The notes under the pieces were generated by a model that was not told the origin of the DNA, did not search any database, and worked only from the letters and a program-made list of their open reading frames with translations. 64,000 bases of DNA, taken from Neostapfia colusana. Lineage: Eukaryota; Streptophyta; Magnoliopsida; Poales; Poaceae. Where the stretch lies: positions 39,218,699-39,282,698 of the forward strand of contig JASWHV010000013.1 in assembly GCA_030760725.1 (NCBI GenBank). The letters run 5' to 3'. Both the position numbers and the translations under genes were made by a program. Each line of letters opens with the position of its first letter. The stretch's first letter is position 1. Below, one piece after another: positions 1 to 11,219 of this stretch.

Positions 1-579
1 AGACACGTCTCAAGGTACATGGTCGTGTTTTCACACCACACGACGGGGAACCCGAGTAGAGCGCGAACGGGTCGTCACGGTTGGGAATTTTATCAACCCA
101 ACGGATACCACCTACTGCCTCATGACCATTGAGGCACGCCGATAGCGAGCGCTGCGTATGGTGAACATTGAACGTTCAAGAGTTGCATACTATCGTGTTG
201 CTTACCACACGATGGGGTATTCTCACTTTCGCCTGAAGCATGCTGGAGATCAGCGTTTTCATATGCTCTCAGAACCATTGAGAGGTTCAGAGACTCATAT
301 TAACTACCGTGCCAAGCCACGGTATACCATTCCATACTATTACTCGTATGGTGAGTTACCGCAATTGATTAACCTGCGGTGGCGTACCTTACCTCTTACC
401 TGACGTCGGAGCGTCGTTACAGAATGTATAACACATAAGTTAGCTTTTCCACCTTAGTAACTACTACTATCATAGACCTTATATGGGCTTAATGACTAAT
501 ACTCACTCGACTACTTCTAAATTTTCGAAATAGGCTCTTTTCAAGCATGCTATTCCCAATGTGGCTCTGATACCACGAC
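1..579 (-). mobile_element. Element F: untranslated leader and primer binding site (partial)
   Basis: This is the 5' leader of a minus-strand Ty3/gypsy element whose interior runs off the left edge of the window. Positions 563-575 read, on the minus strand, as TGGTATCAGAGCC, the usual plant tRNA-Met primer binding site, four bases inside the LTR edge at 580. No convincing coding region is visible in 1-562. The position and style match the leaders of elements A and B (43504-44982 and 55156-56637), which are also non-coding for about 1.4 kb next to the primer site. Confidence 0.8.
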
Positions 580-3500
580 TGTGGGGACCACCCTGTGGTT
601 CACCCACTCCAGGATCGCATAGGGTGGTGCTGTGCGATGCGGCACCCAACAGCACACACGAAAAGAATAAAGAACAACATACAACTTTTTATTTGATATA
701 AAACAGCGGAAGTCTTTTACAAAATTTAATTAACAGCGGAAGTAATTTACATAAGTAGCCTCTCATCCTAACTATGCAAAAGTGCAGCCGTCCAGCCCGG
801 GGACGCTACACACTAGCAACATGGAACCTGAGATTCACGGCGGCGTGCAGGGCTCCAGCTCGGCCTTGTACCCCGACGGAGGCAATGCCTCGTCCTCGGA
901 TCCCTCCTCATAACTCTCACCTGCACGCAGCTCAAATATTGCAACCGTGAGCACGATGGCTCAGCAAGGCTTAACCGTCTAGCCTAGGCATGGAACCCTA
1001 CATGCAGGGATATGTAAGATAGGAAAAAGAATTTTGCATCAAAGACACGCCTATAAGTTGATCCTTACTTTCAGTTTTATAGCAGCAGATTCATGTACCT
1101 TAGGTAGCCCTCACATCGGAAGTCCACAATCAAACAAGAAACGCTTTCCTCCGATGTGGTGAAGCCCAAAGCAGAAAGTAAACTTAATTAGCTCTACATG
1201 TACAGCAGACATGGTTTCCAAAACATTAATCTATCATCACAGCATATTATCATTCAACTGGATTACTTCACTTTTACTATGTCACGGAACAGTGAACAAG
1301 CGGTACTCAAATAACCGCGAGGGACGGTGATTGCAATCAGGGGACACCCGGACAACACGTTGCATACACCCACTTTCAGAAGCGTGATTTCACACCCATT
1401 CCTACTCTGTTGTATGCAACAACCTTTCAAAGGCAACCCAAATGCCGAACCGCTCAATCCGTAACGGGTAGGAGGTCCCCGTGTGGAGCGTGACTGTGCC
1501 CACCGGCAGATTTACACCTTGCTACCCTCAACCCTCTCCTATTTATGGTTGGGTAAGCCTCGACACCTAGGTTAACCATTTACATCGGTTTCCTTCTTAT
1601 GTCAGTATGCCATCCGGTACTGTTCGATACTTGTTCAGCAGGCCCGCACACGACTCGGTTCTCAATCGACACCAATAGGGCTACGCACGTGAGACCTCCG
1701 CTCACTGCTTCCTATCCCCCCTGCTGGGTCTCATTTTCACCACTCTTAAGCTATTTTCTATTCTGACCAAACCGTGTGATAAAGCCTTACCTCGCGAGTA
1801 GATTCCAACTACTTGACTTCTACCGAGGTCCTAAGCATATTAGTATGGCATTCTCTACTCGTCGAGTCCGTAAACTACCCAACCCTCCATGGGATTTAAA
1901 AGGTTATGCAAGTGGGGTTTTAATCACCCTAACTCTAATGCAAACATTCACCCTAGACATAAGTGATACAAATAAAGAATTTGCAAAAGTACTTAAATGC
2001 AAACCGGGGCTTGCCTGGTTGCGAGTTAGATGGGAAGTCAACTTTAGGTGGCAGGACGTCCAAGGGCTCCGGTGCGTCCTCAACTTCGGTTACTATTATG
2101 AAATGTAACAAAATATAAGTGTAAGTTTTAAGGACTTATAAGAATTAAACTTCTATTCATAGCTACTGCTATTTAGAATCCTTAATTGGCTTTGGGATTT
2201 TTACAGTGGATACTAGACTCTCTAAGGATGATCTGAGCAAAATTTGGAGACATGTCATTGCACAATGTAGTCTTTAAAATTCCTACAAGTACAATATTTC
2301 TCTGAATTTTGAGCCCAATTCAGGAGCTTTGACATAGCTAAAAGTGGAAGATCTAATTATGGTAAGTCTCCATGGTTCTAACAAAATTTGTTTCACCATT
2401 TTTGGAGCTACCAACAGAGATATATGAATTTTTGAAGTTGGATAGAAGTTCTGAAAAAGTTTCTGTTTAAACTTGAATTTCCAAATAAAGGCTGAATTTT
2501 GGAAGGCAATTTAGCCTAGCAAAAGAAATCCAATGAAGCCTAAATTTTTACTGGAGATCAGTAACTATGAAAAAGATTAGCTGCCCAAATTTGGGAATGT
2601 TTCATAAAGAATTGCTCCTGTAATAAATATCTAAAGGATTTAATAAAAACAATTCTACAGAAATTCCTGGGCATTCTCTAGCAAGCAAATTGTTCCTCTG
2701 TGAAGTACTCCTCATAAGGATTCCAATAAAATTGGTCCCACCCTTTTTGGAGTTTTCTACACAAAGTTATGGGTCTCCAAAGTTTGTACTGTATTAGGAA
2801 AATCTGGAAATGTTTAAATTCTGTCTGTGGGCCCCACCTGTCAGCTCTCTCTTCTTCCTCGCGCCAAACAGAGGAGCCCACGGCGCTGCTCCGGTGAGGT
2901 TGGTGGGAAGGGCTTTCCCGGCCATCTCCCGGGCCCAAACTGGCCGCTCCTCCATTATTGACCGTGCTGAACACTCTAGGAGAGTTGCCGGCGGCCGTAG
3001 CTCACCGGAAACCACCACACACTAGTGACAGCAGGGTTTTGAACTCCGGCGAGGTCGGGAACCCTCATCCCTACACCAAATGATCGGTTTTCAGGCTCTA
3101 TAGCACCAGTGAAAGATGTAGGAGCTAGAACGGGCTGCCTAACTCGATGAAAAGGCCGGCAAACTAATTCAACGGTGAGCCGAAGCGTTTTCCCATGGCG
3201 GCGCGAAAATCGACTAGAACAAGGCCAACACTTGGTGGTTTTCCTCGGTTCTTTGTCGAGGACAGGCGCTAGAGAGTGCAGAAGCTATGTGCATGTGAGC
3301 TCGAGGCGTGGTCGATTGTGCAACCTGAATTTGTATATGAACCGAGCCTCGTTCTTCCACACTAGGGTTCGGGAAAGAATAAAATTCGAGCTACTCGATA
3401 GATCATTTGCTATTCGGTTGGCGGCTACACCATCCAGGGCTACCCACGCACCTTTCTTGTATAGGAAGTCGGAGGAGAGGGTGGCCGGATGATGCTGTTG

Positions 3501-4511
3501 ACGGTGAGCTGAAACGGCAAGGTCTGGTGCACCTCAAAGCTTTGGCGCCAATCCGTGTTTTACGAGCAGCTCTGATCAGTAAACCTTGGAGGAACTTTGG
3601 AGGGTGCTAGAGCACGTCCAGGCGCTACTCTTTGCTGTGGATGGCTCGAGCAGACGAGCTCGGAAGGCTGTGGTTGGTCGGAAAGAACCGAGCGGTGGTG
3701 TTCGGTGCAAATGAAACTGCTGCGGCGCTGCGCAAGCTGAGGGGGAAGAGAAATAGGTCTGGGGCACTCGGGCGGTCGCTCTGATCACCTACGCGCGCGC
3801 CGACATCGGGTGCAGCGAGAATCAGCTCGGTGGAGCCTCGGGCGTGGGTAGAAGTCGAGCGCTGGCGCGCTGTGATCGTCCGAGGGGAAAACAGGTCGGT
3901 TTGTTTGCTTTGTGTGGCTGACAATTGGGTCCCACCACCTCCAATTTATATCCAAATTCCCACTGTTATTTCCTCCCCAGCAACTCGACATTTAAGGCTA
4001 TAATTTCACACCAAGTCATGGTTTAAACTTGCTGAATTCAAATAGTTATAATTCTGGTGTGAAGTTTGAATGGGGTTTGATCATTTGAATTTGAATGGAA
4101 TTTGCATTCTCCCCTTTGTCTTGCTCCAAAAACATAGCAACCCAAGCCCAAAGTTTCCAATTTTTGGCATGGCTGCTAATTCAAATGTGGAGAACACATT
4201 TGTGGAACCAAATTTGCAAATTGAGGGAGTTGGAATTTGAAACTGAATTTGAAATTCAGATTAGAGGGTTTCTCCTTTTAATCCCAAACAAATATTGTAA
4301 CTCCTCCAAATGAGCTGAAATTTGGAAGGGTGAATATTTGGACTATGAAGATCCAAGTTATGAATTTAGACCCCCATGTTTGAATGTTTTTGGAAAGTTT
4401 GAATCCTCACTTTGAACTTACACCGTTATAATTCAAAGTTTTAATTACCCTCATTTTTCCTAAGTGTACAAGAGCTGAAAATTCTTGCTACCACTTTTTG
4501 GGGATTTTACA
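580..4511 (-). repeat. Element F: 5' LTR (right-hand copy)
   Basis: The LTR runs from TG at 580-581 next to the primer site to CA at 4510-4511, 3932 bp, close to the roughly 4.0 kb LTRs of A and B, of which it is a diverged relative. A TATA-like box (minus-strand GGATATAAA, 3945-3953) lies about 560 bp inside the transcriptional start side. The U5 part carries the conserved elements ACCGCGAGGGACGGT (1314-1328), the palindrome GATTGCAATC (1329-1338) and the hairpin TGAGC-6-GCTCA (948-963). At 4512 the sequence changes abruptly into LTR G', so F is inserted in G', with ACATC (4512-4516) the expected right target duplication. Short ORFs inside it do not look coding. Confidence 0.8.
3945..3953 (-). 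promoter_or_regulatory. TATA-like box of the F LTR
   Basis: The minus strand reads GGATATAAA about 560 bp from the 5' end of the F LTR. A position of 300-600 bp from the LTR start matches the clear TATA boxes in the C-family and G-family LTRs. Confidence 0.45.
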
Positions 4512-6242
4512 ACATCTATCTCTTATATCCCATGGACTCGGCGAAGCATAAAAGCAAAAACCATACCCGACTCATTAACTTTCCCAGCGACAAGGGTGGT
4601 TAACAAAACTAGTAAGCTTCCTATGAAAGGGTTTTCCTATCAAGTTGACTCAGCATTCATAGTTTTCGCAAACAAAACAGTTTTCCAAAAACATGGGATC
4701 AATATGGTCAAGGGGCACTTGCCTTGTTCTTGCGGTTCCTGTTGCTTAAATTCTTGCTGTTGTAGTCCGTCGTAGGTAGCTCCCCAAGATTGTCCTTCTA
4801 TACGCGATCACACACATACATGATTCATAGCAATCAATTATCATGCACAAACTCTACGTTAAGATGCAATGATGCATATGCATGTTAATCCTATGATGCA
4901 GTTTAGTTTGCATGTGTTCTTGCATGGCTTGCATGGGTTTTACGATGAACAGAGGTGTAAAGTTCAATTGTAGACATGGCGGTGATCTTGACTTTAGATC
5001 AAAACGATCAACATGTGATCTGTCGACGAAAAAGCTTCTGTTCGAAAGGATCGAAGAACAGATGCAAAGAAAACATGATGATGCCGTAAGGTGGTATTGG
5101 AAACCTACCTTACCTCCTTCGGTTCCTTCCTCCTAGCAGAACAGATCGTCGGACTCTCTTCCGGCGATGGCGATCGTGTCTGGACTCTTTGGCGGTCTCT
5201 CCAGCGTTCAAACTCCGGCGAAGGGGTTTAGCTCGGTGAGTTTGGGGCTAGGGCTTCTAAGTTGTCGGCTTTAGAAAAGATGTTACGACCAAGGGGTTGT
5301 TTCGGGTTCTATTTGTAATCGGGAAAAAAAGAGTCCTAATCTGATCAGAATTCGATTAAGAGTCCTATTCAAATTATTTTTGAATCTTAACAACTTATCC
5401 TCAATTTATTTCGTGCGGAAGCAACGTGGAATTCGTGTCGGTTCCCTCAGTACCGGGATTCCCACGCGCACAGAAGAAAAACTGCTTCAAATCTCGTTAC
5501 CTTCGTGGCGGTGAGCTCCGGAAGCTCCACGTGTCCAGCGAGGGCCTGGTCTCCCTAGAGACGAGCTCCGGTTGTGCCGCGTGTCAGGCGGGCGGGACCT
5601 CCCCTCTCCTCAGAGGCGAGCTCCGCGTACCCTACAGGTCAGTGTCGGATCTCCCCTCTCGTTTCAGAGCCGGACCTCCCCTCTCTTTGGAGGTGGGCTC
5701 CGAGAATGCCATGTGTCCAGTAGCGCCAGACTTCTTTTCTCCTCAAAGACAAGATCTGAGGTCGACACGTGTCCAACAGTGTCGGACCTCCTGGAGGTGA
5801 GCTCCGAAGGTGACACGTGTCCGAAAGTGTCAGACCTCCCGGAGGTAAGCTCCAGAGGTGACACATGTACGGTAGTGTCAGACCTCCCGGAGGCGAGCTC
5901 CGAAGGTGACACGTGTCCTGCGGGCTGACCTTGCTCCTCTGCAGAGGCTAGCTCCGGGGGCAACACGTGTACCACGGGGTCAGACCTCGCCCCTTTCACA
6001 GAGATGAGCCCCGAGCCTGCCATGTAGCCAGTTAGCGGTGGACCTCTCACCCTTCGCGGGGATGAGCTCCGAAGATGCCACGTGGCCAGCGGGCCGCGGG
6101 AGATGTCTTCGGCGCTCTCTGGGAACTGGAATTAGCTCTTTTCGGCTATCCTTTTATTCTTTTTCTGTTTCCACTTCTTTTTTTAATGTTTTCTTTATAT
6201 AAAATATGAATGCATGCAGAAATCGAAATTGAGGGTGTCACA
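4512..6242 (-). repeat. LTR fragment G', same family as the solo LTR at 22428-25370
   Basis: Read on the minus strand, this starts TGTGACACCC at 6242 and follows the first 1.6-1.7 kb of the intact G-family LTR at 22428-25370. Matching landmarks include the block around 4540-4660 against 23870-24010 and the block around 4850-5100 against 23400-23700. The 3' part is missing because F is inserted at 4511/4512. The fragment ends at 6242 against the related LTR H, so G' is inserted in H with TCAAG (6243-6247) the expected target duplication. Whether G' was a solo LTR or part of a complete element cannot be told from this window. Confidence 0.8.
5528..6084. repeat. Phased G-box (CACGTG) tandem array in LTR G'
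   Basis: Diverged tandem units each combine a CACGTG box with a block of the type GACCTCCCGGAGGTGAGCTC. Boxes lie at 5528, 5766, 5814, 5862 (CACATG), 5910, 5964, about 6021 (degenerate) and 6079, so spacing is 48, 48, 48, 54, 57 and 58 bp through the dense part. The array lies upstream of the promoter region of the LTR, where an enhancer would be expected. Confidence 0.8.
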
Positions 6243-6776
6243 TCAAGCGTCTCGAAGTCTTGGTGCTGTAGCTCCTCGTAGACGGCCTCTTGAGCTTGTC
6301 CTTCTACTCACGACCGCGTACATACAAAATTTACAGCAATCAATCATCATGCACAAACTTTACTCAAGATGCAATGGGGTAGATGAATGCAAATCCTATA
6401 GTGCAGTTTTATAAAACCAGTTATTACGTGTTCTTGCATGTTTTAATGGGCTTTCATGGGGTTTTATGATGAACAAGGGTGCTGGAATCAAGTGTGGACG
6501 TGGTGATGATCTTGACACAAGATGTAGATCAATTCCACGGGTCAAAAATCAACCAAAACATGATCTGTCCACACGCAAAAGTTTCTGCTCGAAGGGGGCG
6601 ATGAAAACGGGTGCGTAGAAACACCGGCGACGTCGTAAAAGGGGTAATGAAGACCTACCTCACTTCCTCCTTGCGGCAGGGCCTTCCTCCTAGCAATGAC
6701 ATCAGCGGGGGATTTTTCTGCGCGGAATTATGGTAGGGCAGAACGTCGGGCTTCTTCTCCGGCAACGGCGAGGCAT

Positions 6777-6833
6777 GACGGGGCTCGACGGCGGGTCTCG
6801 ACGACGGGGCTTGACGGCGGGGCTCGACGGCGG
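6777..6833. repeat. Short GC-rich tandem repeat in LTR H
   Basis: About four imperfect 15-16 bp units of the type GGGGCTCGACGGCGG occur in a row just upstream (minus-strand sense: downstream) of the TATA box of H. Confidence 0.6.
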
Positions 6834-6922
6834 CCAAACTCCGGCAGGGGGGGGGGGGCAACTCGGCGAGTTGGGGGCAGGGGGGCAGCTGCCAAAGGAA
6901 TAGCGGGGGCGGCTGGGGGGTT

Positions 6923-6931
6923 GTATTTATA
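6923..6931 (-). promoter_or_regulatory. TATA box of LTR H
   Basis: The minus strand reads TATAAATAC about 435 bp inside the LTR start, the same layout as the TATAAATAG box in the G-family solo LTR at 23218. Confidence 0.6.
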
Positions 6932-7160
6932 AAGGGGGAGAGAGTCCTGGCAAGATGGGACTCAACCAAAGAGTCCTAGGGTGGAAACAATAAAAATCCT
7001 AGCAAGATGGGACTCAACCAAAGAGTCCTAGAGGTGGGGGATAGTGCCCCCCCCCCCAAATTCTCCCCAAATGTGGGGGAAATTCCCCCTAGGGGAATTT
7101 TGGAGAATTTGGGAAGATTTGGGGAAATTTGGGGATGGCTGAATTTAGCTATCTTATTTC

Positions 7161-7300
7161 CATTTCTCTCTATTTCTATGTTCCTTTCTCCATTTCTATA
7201 TTCCTTTCTCCATTTCTATATTCCTTTCTCCATTTCTATGGTTCTTTCTCCATTTCTATGGTTCTTTCTCCATTTCTGTATCCCTTTCTCCATTTCTACT
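7161..7300. repeat. 20-bp tandem repeat, seven units, in LTR H
   Basis: Seven units stay in exact 20-bp register with consensus TTCCTTTCTCCATTTCTATA; three units (7181-7240) are almost identical. It lies in the U3 part of the minus-strand LTR H. Confidence 0.9.
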
Positions 7301-7364
7301 TTTTTAAACGCCTCTACATGAAAAAGTGTATGCAATGCATGGTACTGAAATTGATGGTGTTACA

Positions 7365-7403
7365 AATAACCATGTAGCTAGCAACTAATTCTAAATAAGG
7401 TTG
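7365..7403. other. 39-bp flank between LTR H and element D
   Basis: This short stretch belongs neither to H (ends 7364) nor to the D LTR (begins 7404). It probably preserves the sequence into which D inserted; AGGTT (7399-7403) would then be the target duplication of D. Nothing else is seen in it. Confidence 0.5.
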
Positions 7404-7567
7404 TGTCACCATTTTGTAGGTACCCTGAGAACCGCGTACCCCCGCATGGAGGGTAAACGACAACCCAGGACCCACCTCCCTGCTAAGGCGGGCGCTAGCG
7501 AGGCTACTTGTCCCTGACCCCAGGGTCTGCCCCGAGGCTGCCTTGTTCGTCTAGACTCTGGAGCCAA

Positions 7568-8112
7568 CACGTGTCCCTGGCTCCGGACCTAACCTCCCCG
7601 CTGAGGTGAGGACCGGAGCTGTCATGTGTACCCGGGCTCTGGACCTCCTCCCTGCTAAGGAGGGATTCGGGGCCGCCACGTGTCCTTGTCTCCAGACCCG
7701 GCCTCCCTGCTGAGGTGAGGTCTGGAGCTGCCACGTGTACCTGGGCTCCGAACATCCTCTCTGCTGAGGAGGGCTCCGGAGCCCTCACGTGTCCTTGGCC
7801 CCGGACCCGGCCTCCCTGCTGAAGGTAAGGTCCGGAGCTGCCACGTGTACCAAAGCTCCGAGCCTCCACCTTGTTGAGGAGGGCTCCGGAGCTGCCACGT
7901 GCCCTTGGCCCCGGACCCAGCCTCCCTGCTGAGGTGAGGTCCGGAGCTGCCACATGTCGGTGGGATCTAAACCTCCTCCCCGCTGAGGAGGGCTCCGGAG
8001 CTGACACGTGCCCTGGGCTTCGGTCCGTGCCTCCCCACTGAGGTATGGTCCGGATCTGCCACGTGTCTCCTGGCTACACGCGCGTCGATGAGAGCTCCGA
8101 AGCCGCCACGTG
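7568..8112. repeat. Phased G-box (CACGTG) tandem array in the D LTR
   Basis: Eleven units have a period of about 55 bp. CACGTG lies at 7568, 7677, 7732, 7786, 7842, 7896, 8005, 8060 and 8107, with degenerate boxes at 7623 (CATGTG) and 7951 (CACATG). Spacing is 53-56 bp except for the last (47). Two unit types alternate (one with GAGGAGGGCTCCGGAG, one with GAGGTGAGGTCCGGAG), so there is also a period of about 109 bp. The array ends about 415 bp upstream of the TATA box. Confidence 0.9.
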
Positions 8113-8527
8113 ACAGACGATCCATCATGGGCCTTGGGTCGACAAAGTCAAGGAGGAAGTGTGCTGTCAGGTCGTGCATTCAAGGCTCGTGCCTTCCCCA
8201 GGAGCATGGCGCACGGCGCACGCCTCCGTCCTCCGTCCGTCCACCATTACAGTGACAAGACAGGGCGGCAAGGCGTGACAGCGGTACAGTGCCGCCCAAC
8301 GGCACCGAGCCGCCCAAGCAGAGTGAGAAGATGTGGCGACAAGACGGCATCTTCATCATCACATGACACACGGACAGGGGGCGCTCAGTGTGCCTGGTGG
8401 CGGGACTTAACTCCCCCACCGACTACTCTACTTAGAGTATAAACCCCTAGATCATGTATAGGGTTCATATCGCTTTGGGGCCACCTGTAGTGCCCCAAGC
8501 CACATTCTAACCACCTCGGCCTTGGAC

Positions 8528-8535
8528 TATAAAAG
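8528..8535 (+). promoter_or_regulatory. TATA box of the D LTR
   Basis: TATAAAAG occurs in the context GGACTATAAAAGGACC, about 230 bp before the LTR end and after the G-box array. This is a canonical plant core promoter position within an LTR. Confidence 0.75.
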
Positions 8536-8759
8536 GACCGGGGTGACCACCCGATAAAGGGTTCTGCTTTCGCAACCCTGCAACTCACACGCTCATACGC
8601 ACGAGAAATACAGCAAACACTCGTGTGTACATATGTATTACGCTCCGGTGGCCCTAACCACGTAAATCTTGGTGTTCATCCGCTTTCTCGAGTCTGGTTG
8701 CATGAGAGGCCACTCTAGCAGCGGGTCGGGGGGAGTGTCATAGATCACACTCTGACATT

Positions 8760-8777
8760 TGGCGCGCCAGGTAGGGG
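8760..8777 (+). other. Primer binding site of element D
   Basis: TGGCGCGCCAGGTAGGGG starts two bases after the LTR end. This differs from the tRNA-Met site of the chromoviruses in the window and is the kind of site seen in grass Tat-lineage elements; the exact tRNA (possibly tRNA-Arg) is not decided here. Confidence 0.7.
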
Positions 8778-8801
8778 GCTTTTCGCGCTCTCTACACAAC
8801 C

Positions 8802-9744
8802 ATGGTGAACATCACCCCCCTAGGCGAGTCTTCTCGCCCAGCTCACCATCATCTCTGGGCAGGAGACGACGAGGTTACCTCCCACTCCAGGGCGGGCAGG
8901 TCTGGCCAGGCTGACGGCCAGACGGTCGGCGTGCTTGCGGTGCCCAGATCTAGCCAAGTTGATGGCCAGACAGCCGGCACGCTCTGCGTGATGTAAGGGG
9001 GCTCTTCCGACGTCTCATCCCGGCGAGCCGTCAAGACTCTTCGTCGGGCAGTGGCGGCAGCCGCTCGAGCCCCTGGGCTGGTGCCACATCGCAAGTGGAT
9101 GGAGACGCCGATCAGCTTCGGCACCTCCGACTGCCCCGAGAACATGGCAGGAGCCAGACAACTGCCTCTCCTCGTTGCCCTGACCATCTCTAATGTGAAG
9201 CTCTACCACGTGCTGATCGATGGTGGGGTGTCCCTCAGCATTATTAGCCTCGTGCAGCTTTCAAGAAGCTGCAAATCCCGATGTCCCGGCTTACCCCCTC
9301 AAGACACTTCTCAGGGGTAGGCCGAGACCCAATATTCCCATGCGGTAGCATCTCCCCCCGGTGACGTTCAGGACGTCGTAGAACTACCACACAGAAAGCG
9401 TCGTCTTCGACGTTGTGGAGGTCAGCCTCCCCTTCAATGCTATAATCGGCAAGCCTGCCCTGTACCGCTTCATGGCAGTAGCCCACTACGGCTACCTGGT
9501 CCCGAAGATGCCATCCCCGAGAGGTATCCTCAAGATCCATGGAGACCGCACTGCAGCTTTCTCAGTGCTGGAAAAGCTCCAAGCGCTGGCAGCTGCTCAG
9601 GAGGCTGCTTCTGATCACGCAGAAGCTAGTCGGCCGCCTCCAAGCACGCGTCAGCAAGGGACGGCATTTGCACCCCGTGTGCAGCCCTCAAACTACGAGG
9701 ACGTACCAGTCAATGTCGCCCAAGTCGGTCCTGATGCCGCTTAG
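8802..9744 (+). pseudogene. Element D: gag remnant and protease region (broken)
   Basis: An ATG at 8802 opens a short gag-like start that ends at a TAA near 8994. Protease-type sequence follows almost at once (9051-9320, with the active-site segment read as LIDGGVS instead of the usual DGG/DSG-A pattern), then a linker with a further frame change (9415-9744, including FNAIIGKPALYRFMAV, typical of the Tat protease-RT linker). Nearly all of gag is therefore missing, so this copy is internally deleted as well as frameshifted. It cannot encode a working capsid protein. Confidence 0.7.
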
Positions 9745-9820
9745 ACCACCCGAATCTCCGGAGGCCTAAGGGGCAAATAGGAAGACGCGCTCATCACCTT
9801 CCTCTGGGGCCAATGTCAAC

Positions 9821-10860
9821 GTGATTGCATGGCAACCGTTGGAAATGCCCGGGATCCCCAGGGAGGTGATTGAGCACCAACTGAAGATCCGCCCCGACAC
9901 TAGGATGGTCCAACAGAATCCTCATAAGCAATCCATTGAGCGGCAAGACTTCATCAATGAAGAAGTCAAGAAGTTGCTAGATGCTGGCTTCATCCAAGAG
10001 GTCCACCATCCACGATGGTTGGCCAATCCTTTCGTCGACCCCAAGGCCGGCGGAAAGCTTTGCATGTGCATCGACTGCACCACCCTCAATAAGGCATGTC
10101 CAAAGGATCCGTTTCCCCTCCCCCGTATAGACCAAATAGTGGATTCTACATCCGGATGTGATCTACTGTGTTTCTTAGACAGATATTAAGGTTTCCACCA
10201 AATAACTATGTCTAGGGAAGATGAAGAGCATACCCCTTCATCACAGTAGATGGCCTATACTGCTATGTGCCCATGCCTTATGGTCTTAAGAATGCCCTTC
10301 CTGCTTCCGTACATGTAATGCACAAAACGTTTGGGAATCTCATTCGAGACCTAGTAGAGGTGTATGTCGACGACATCGTAGTAAAGGTTAAGTCGCAAGA
10401 GTCTCTGCTCGACAACCTAGCCCTACTCTTCGATAGACTGTGTTCGACACGCACGAAGTTGAACCCAGACAAGTGTGTCTTTGGGGTCTCTGCTAGAAAG
10501 CTACTCGGTTTCTTGGTCTCACAACAAGGGATAGAAGCTAACCCAGAGAAGATTAAGACGATAGAATTTATGTGGCCCCCAGCCCGCATAAAATATGTGT
10601 AGAAGCTTACCGGATGCCTGGCTGCGCTTATTCGATTTATCTCTAGACTGGCTGAGCGGGCTCTTCCGTTCTTCAAGCTTCTACGCATATCTGGTCCATT
10701 CGTATGGACCGAAGAGGCAGATGAGGCTTTCCAAGAGCTCAAGAAGTTCCTCACAACGCTACCGATCATGGTGGCGCCGGACCAAGGCGAGCATCTGCTC
10801 CTCTACATCGCTGCTACAGCTGAGGTCATGAGCATGGTTCTAGTCACGGAGCGACCAGAA
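9821..10860 (+). pseudogene. Element D: reverse transcriptase (Tat lineage, broken)
   Basis: RT blocks are recognisable in order: a substrate-facing block (DFINEEVKKLLDAGFIQEV), CIDCTTLNKACPKDPFPLPRID, a stop at 10187-10189, the GFHQI block, MPYGLKNA, and the catalytic VYVDDIVVK near 10360-10385, then the thumb/connection with another stop near 10600. The PLPRIDQIVDST and KACPKDPFPLP signatures are typical of Tat/Ogre-type polymerases. Two stops and at least one frameshift (about 10200-10260) make it non-functional. The order protease, RT, RNase H, second RNase H continues to the right. Confidence 0.85.
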
Positions 10861-10972
10861 CTCCATCGACCTCAAGTCCCAGATAAGGCTCCTTCTGCCA
10901 TAGGTCAAGAGTCCTAGGACTCAGACTCCACAGGAGACCCTAGGGACGGGGAAATAACCATGTACCAATCAG

Positions 10973-11193
10973 TTAGACCTGATGGTCAATGCATATCCGG
11001 GTCCGATCTCCCGTAATGCATTCCCGGACCCAGGGGTCTGGGAGCCCCGAGTCCCGGACCTCCCCAAGAAGAACCAGCCAGGTCTCAGCCAACTAGACCT
11101 GGCAACCAGTGCACGTCTTGGTTCGAGCTCCCAGAGTGCAGTTCCGGACCCTGGGGCCGGGAGCCGCCGAGTCCCGGACCTCTACAAGAAGAC
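10973..11193 (+). repeat. 120-bp tandem duplication inside the RT/RNase H region of D
   Basis: Two copies of a roughly 101-bp conserved unit (10973-11073 and 11093-11193) start 120 bp apart, an exact multiple of three. Both run from TAGACCT to CAAGAAGA and share GAGTCCCGGACCTC. They lie in a Pro/Gly/Ser-rich spacer between the RT connection (ends about 10860) and the RNase H core (starts about 11220), where Tat elements normally have only a short linker. Confidence 0.8.
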
Positions 11194-11219
11194 ACATCGG
11201 ACCCCTCCGGGAGGGTTCG

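Larger units (their letters stand above)
6243..7364 (-). repeat. LTR fragment H, relative of the G family
   Basis: The minus strand begins TGTAACACCATC at 7364. Part of the sequence (6243-6600) aligns by eye with 4735-5060 of G' (shared blocks around the ATCATGCACAAACT stretch and the AACAAGGGTG/AACAGAGGTG stretch), so this is a related but distinct LTR. Its 3' part is cut off by the insertion of G' at 6242. A TATA box lies at 6923-6931 on the minus strand. AATAA (7365-7369) is the expected target duplication. Instead of a G-box array it carries GC-rich and pyrimidine-rich short repeats. Confidence 0.7.
7404..8757 (+). repeat. Element D: 5' LTR (Tat lineage)
   Basis: The LTR starts TGTCA (7404) and ends TGACA (8757), a perfect 5-bp terminal inverted repeat, and is followed by a primer binding site. 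It contains a phased G-box array (7568-8112), a TATA box at 8528-8535 and a GC-rich leader. The length of 1354 bp is modest for the lineage. The start is chosen because of the inverted repeat; TG at 7402 is an alternative. The matching 3' LTR lies outside the window, beyond the nested insertions. Confidence 0.75.

Noticed and set aside
5426..5928. Overlapping open frames of 118-124 codons in G'
   Set aside because: They follow the G-box tandem units, exist on both strands, and the homologous LTR at 22428 does not keep the same frames.
5528..6084. Regularly spaced repeats as a CRISPR-like array
   Set aside because: Units diverge along their whole length, there are no unique spacers between constant repeats, and the context is a plant LTR.
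7007..7377. Hydrophobic repeat ORFs in LTR H (SFLHFY repeats)
   Set aside because: They are the translation of the 20-bp pyrimidine-rich tandem repeat, in two frames at once.
7365..8757. LTR H nested inside D
   Set aside because: The perfect TGTCA/TGACA termini place the D LTR start at 7404, 39 bp after H ends, so H lies next to D rather than in it.
10278..10769. 163-codon minus-strand ORF opposite D RT
   Set aside because: Antisense shadow of the RT blocks including the YVDD region.
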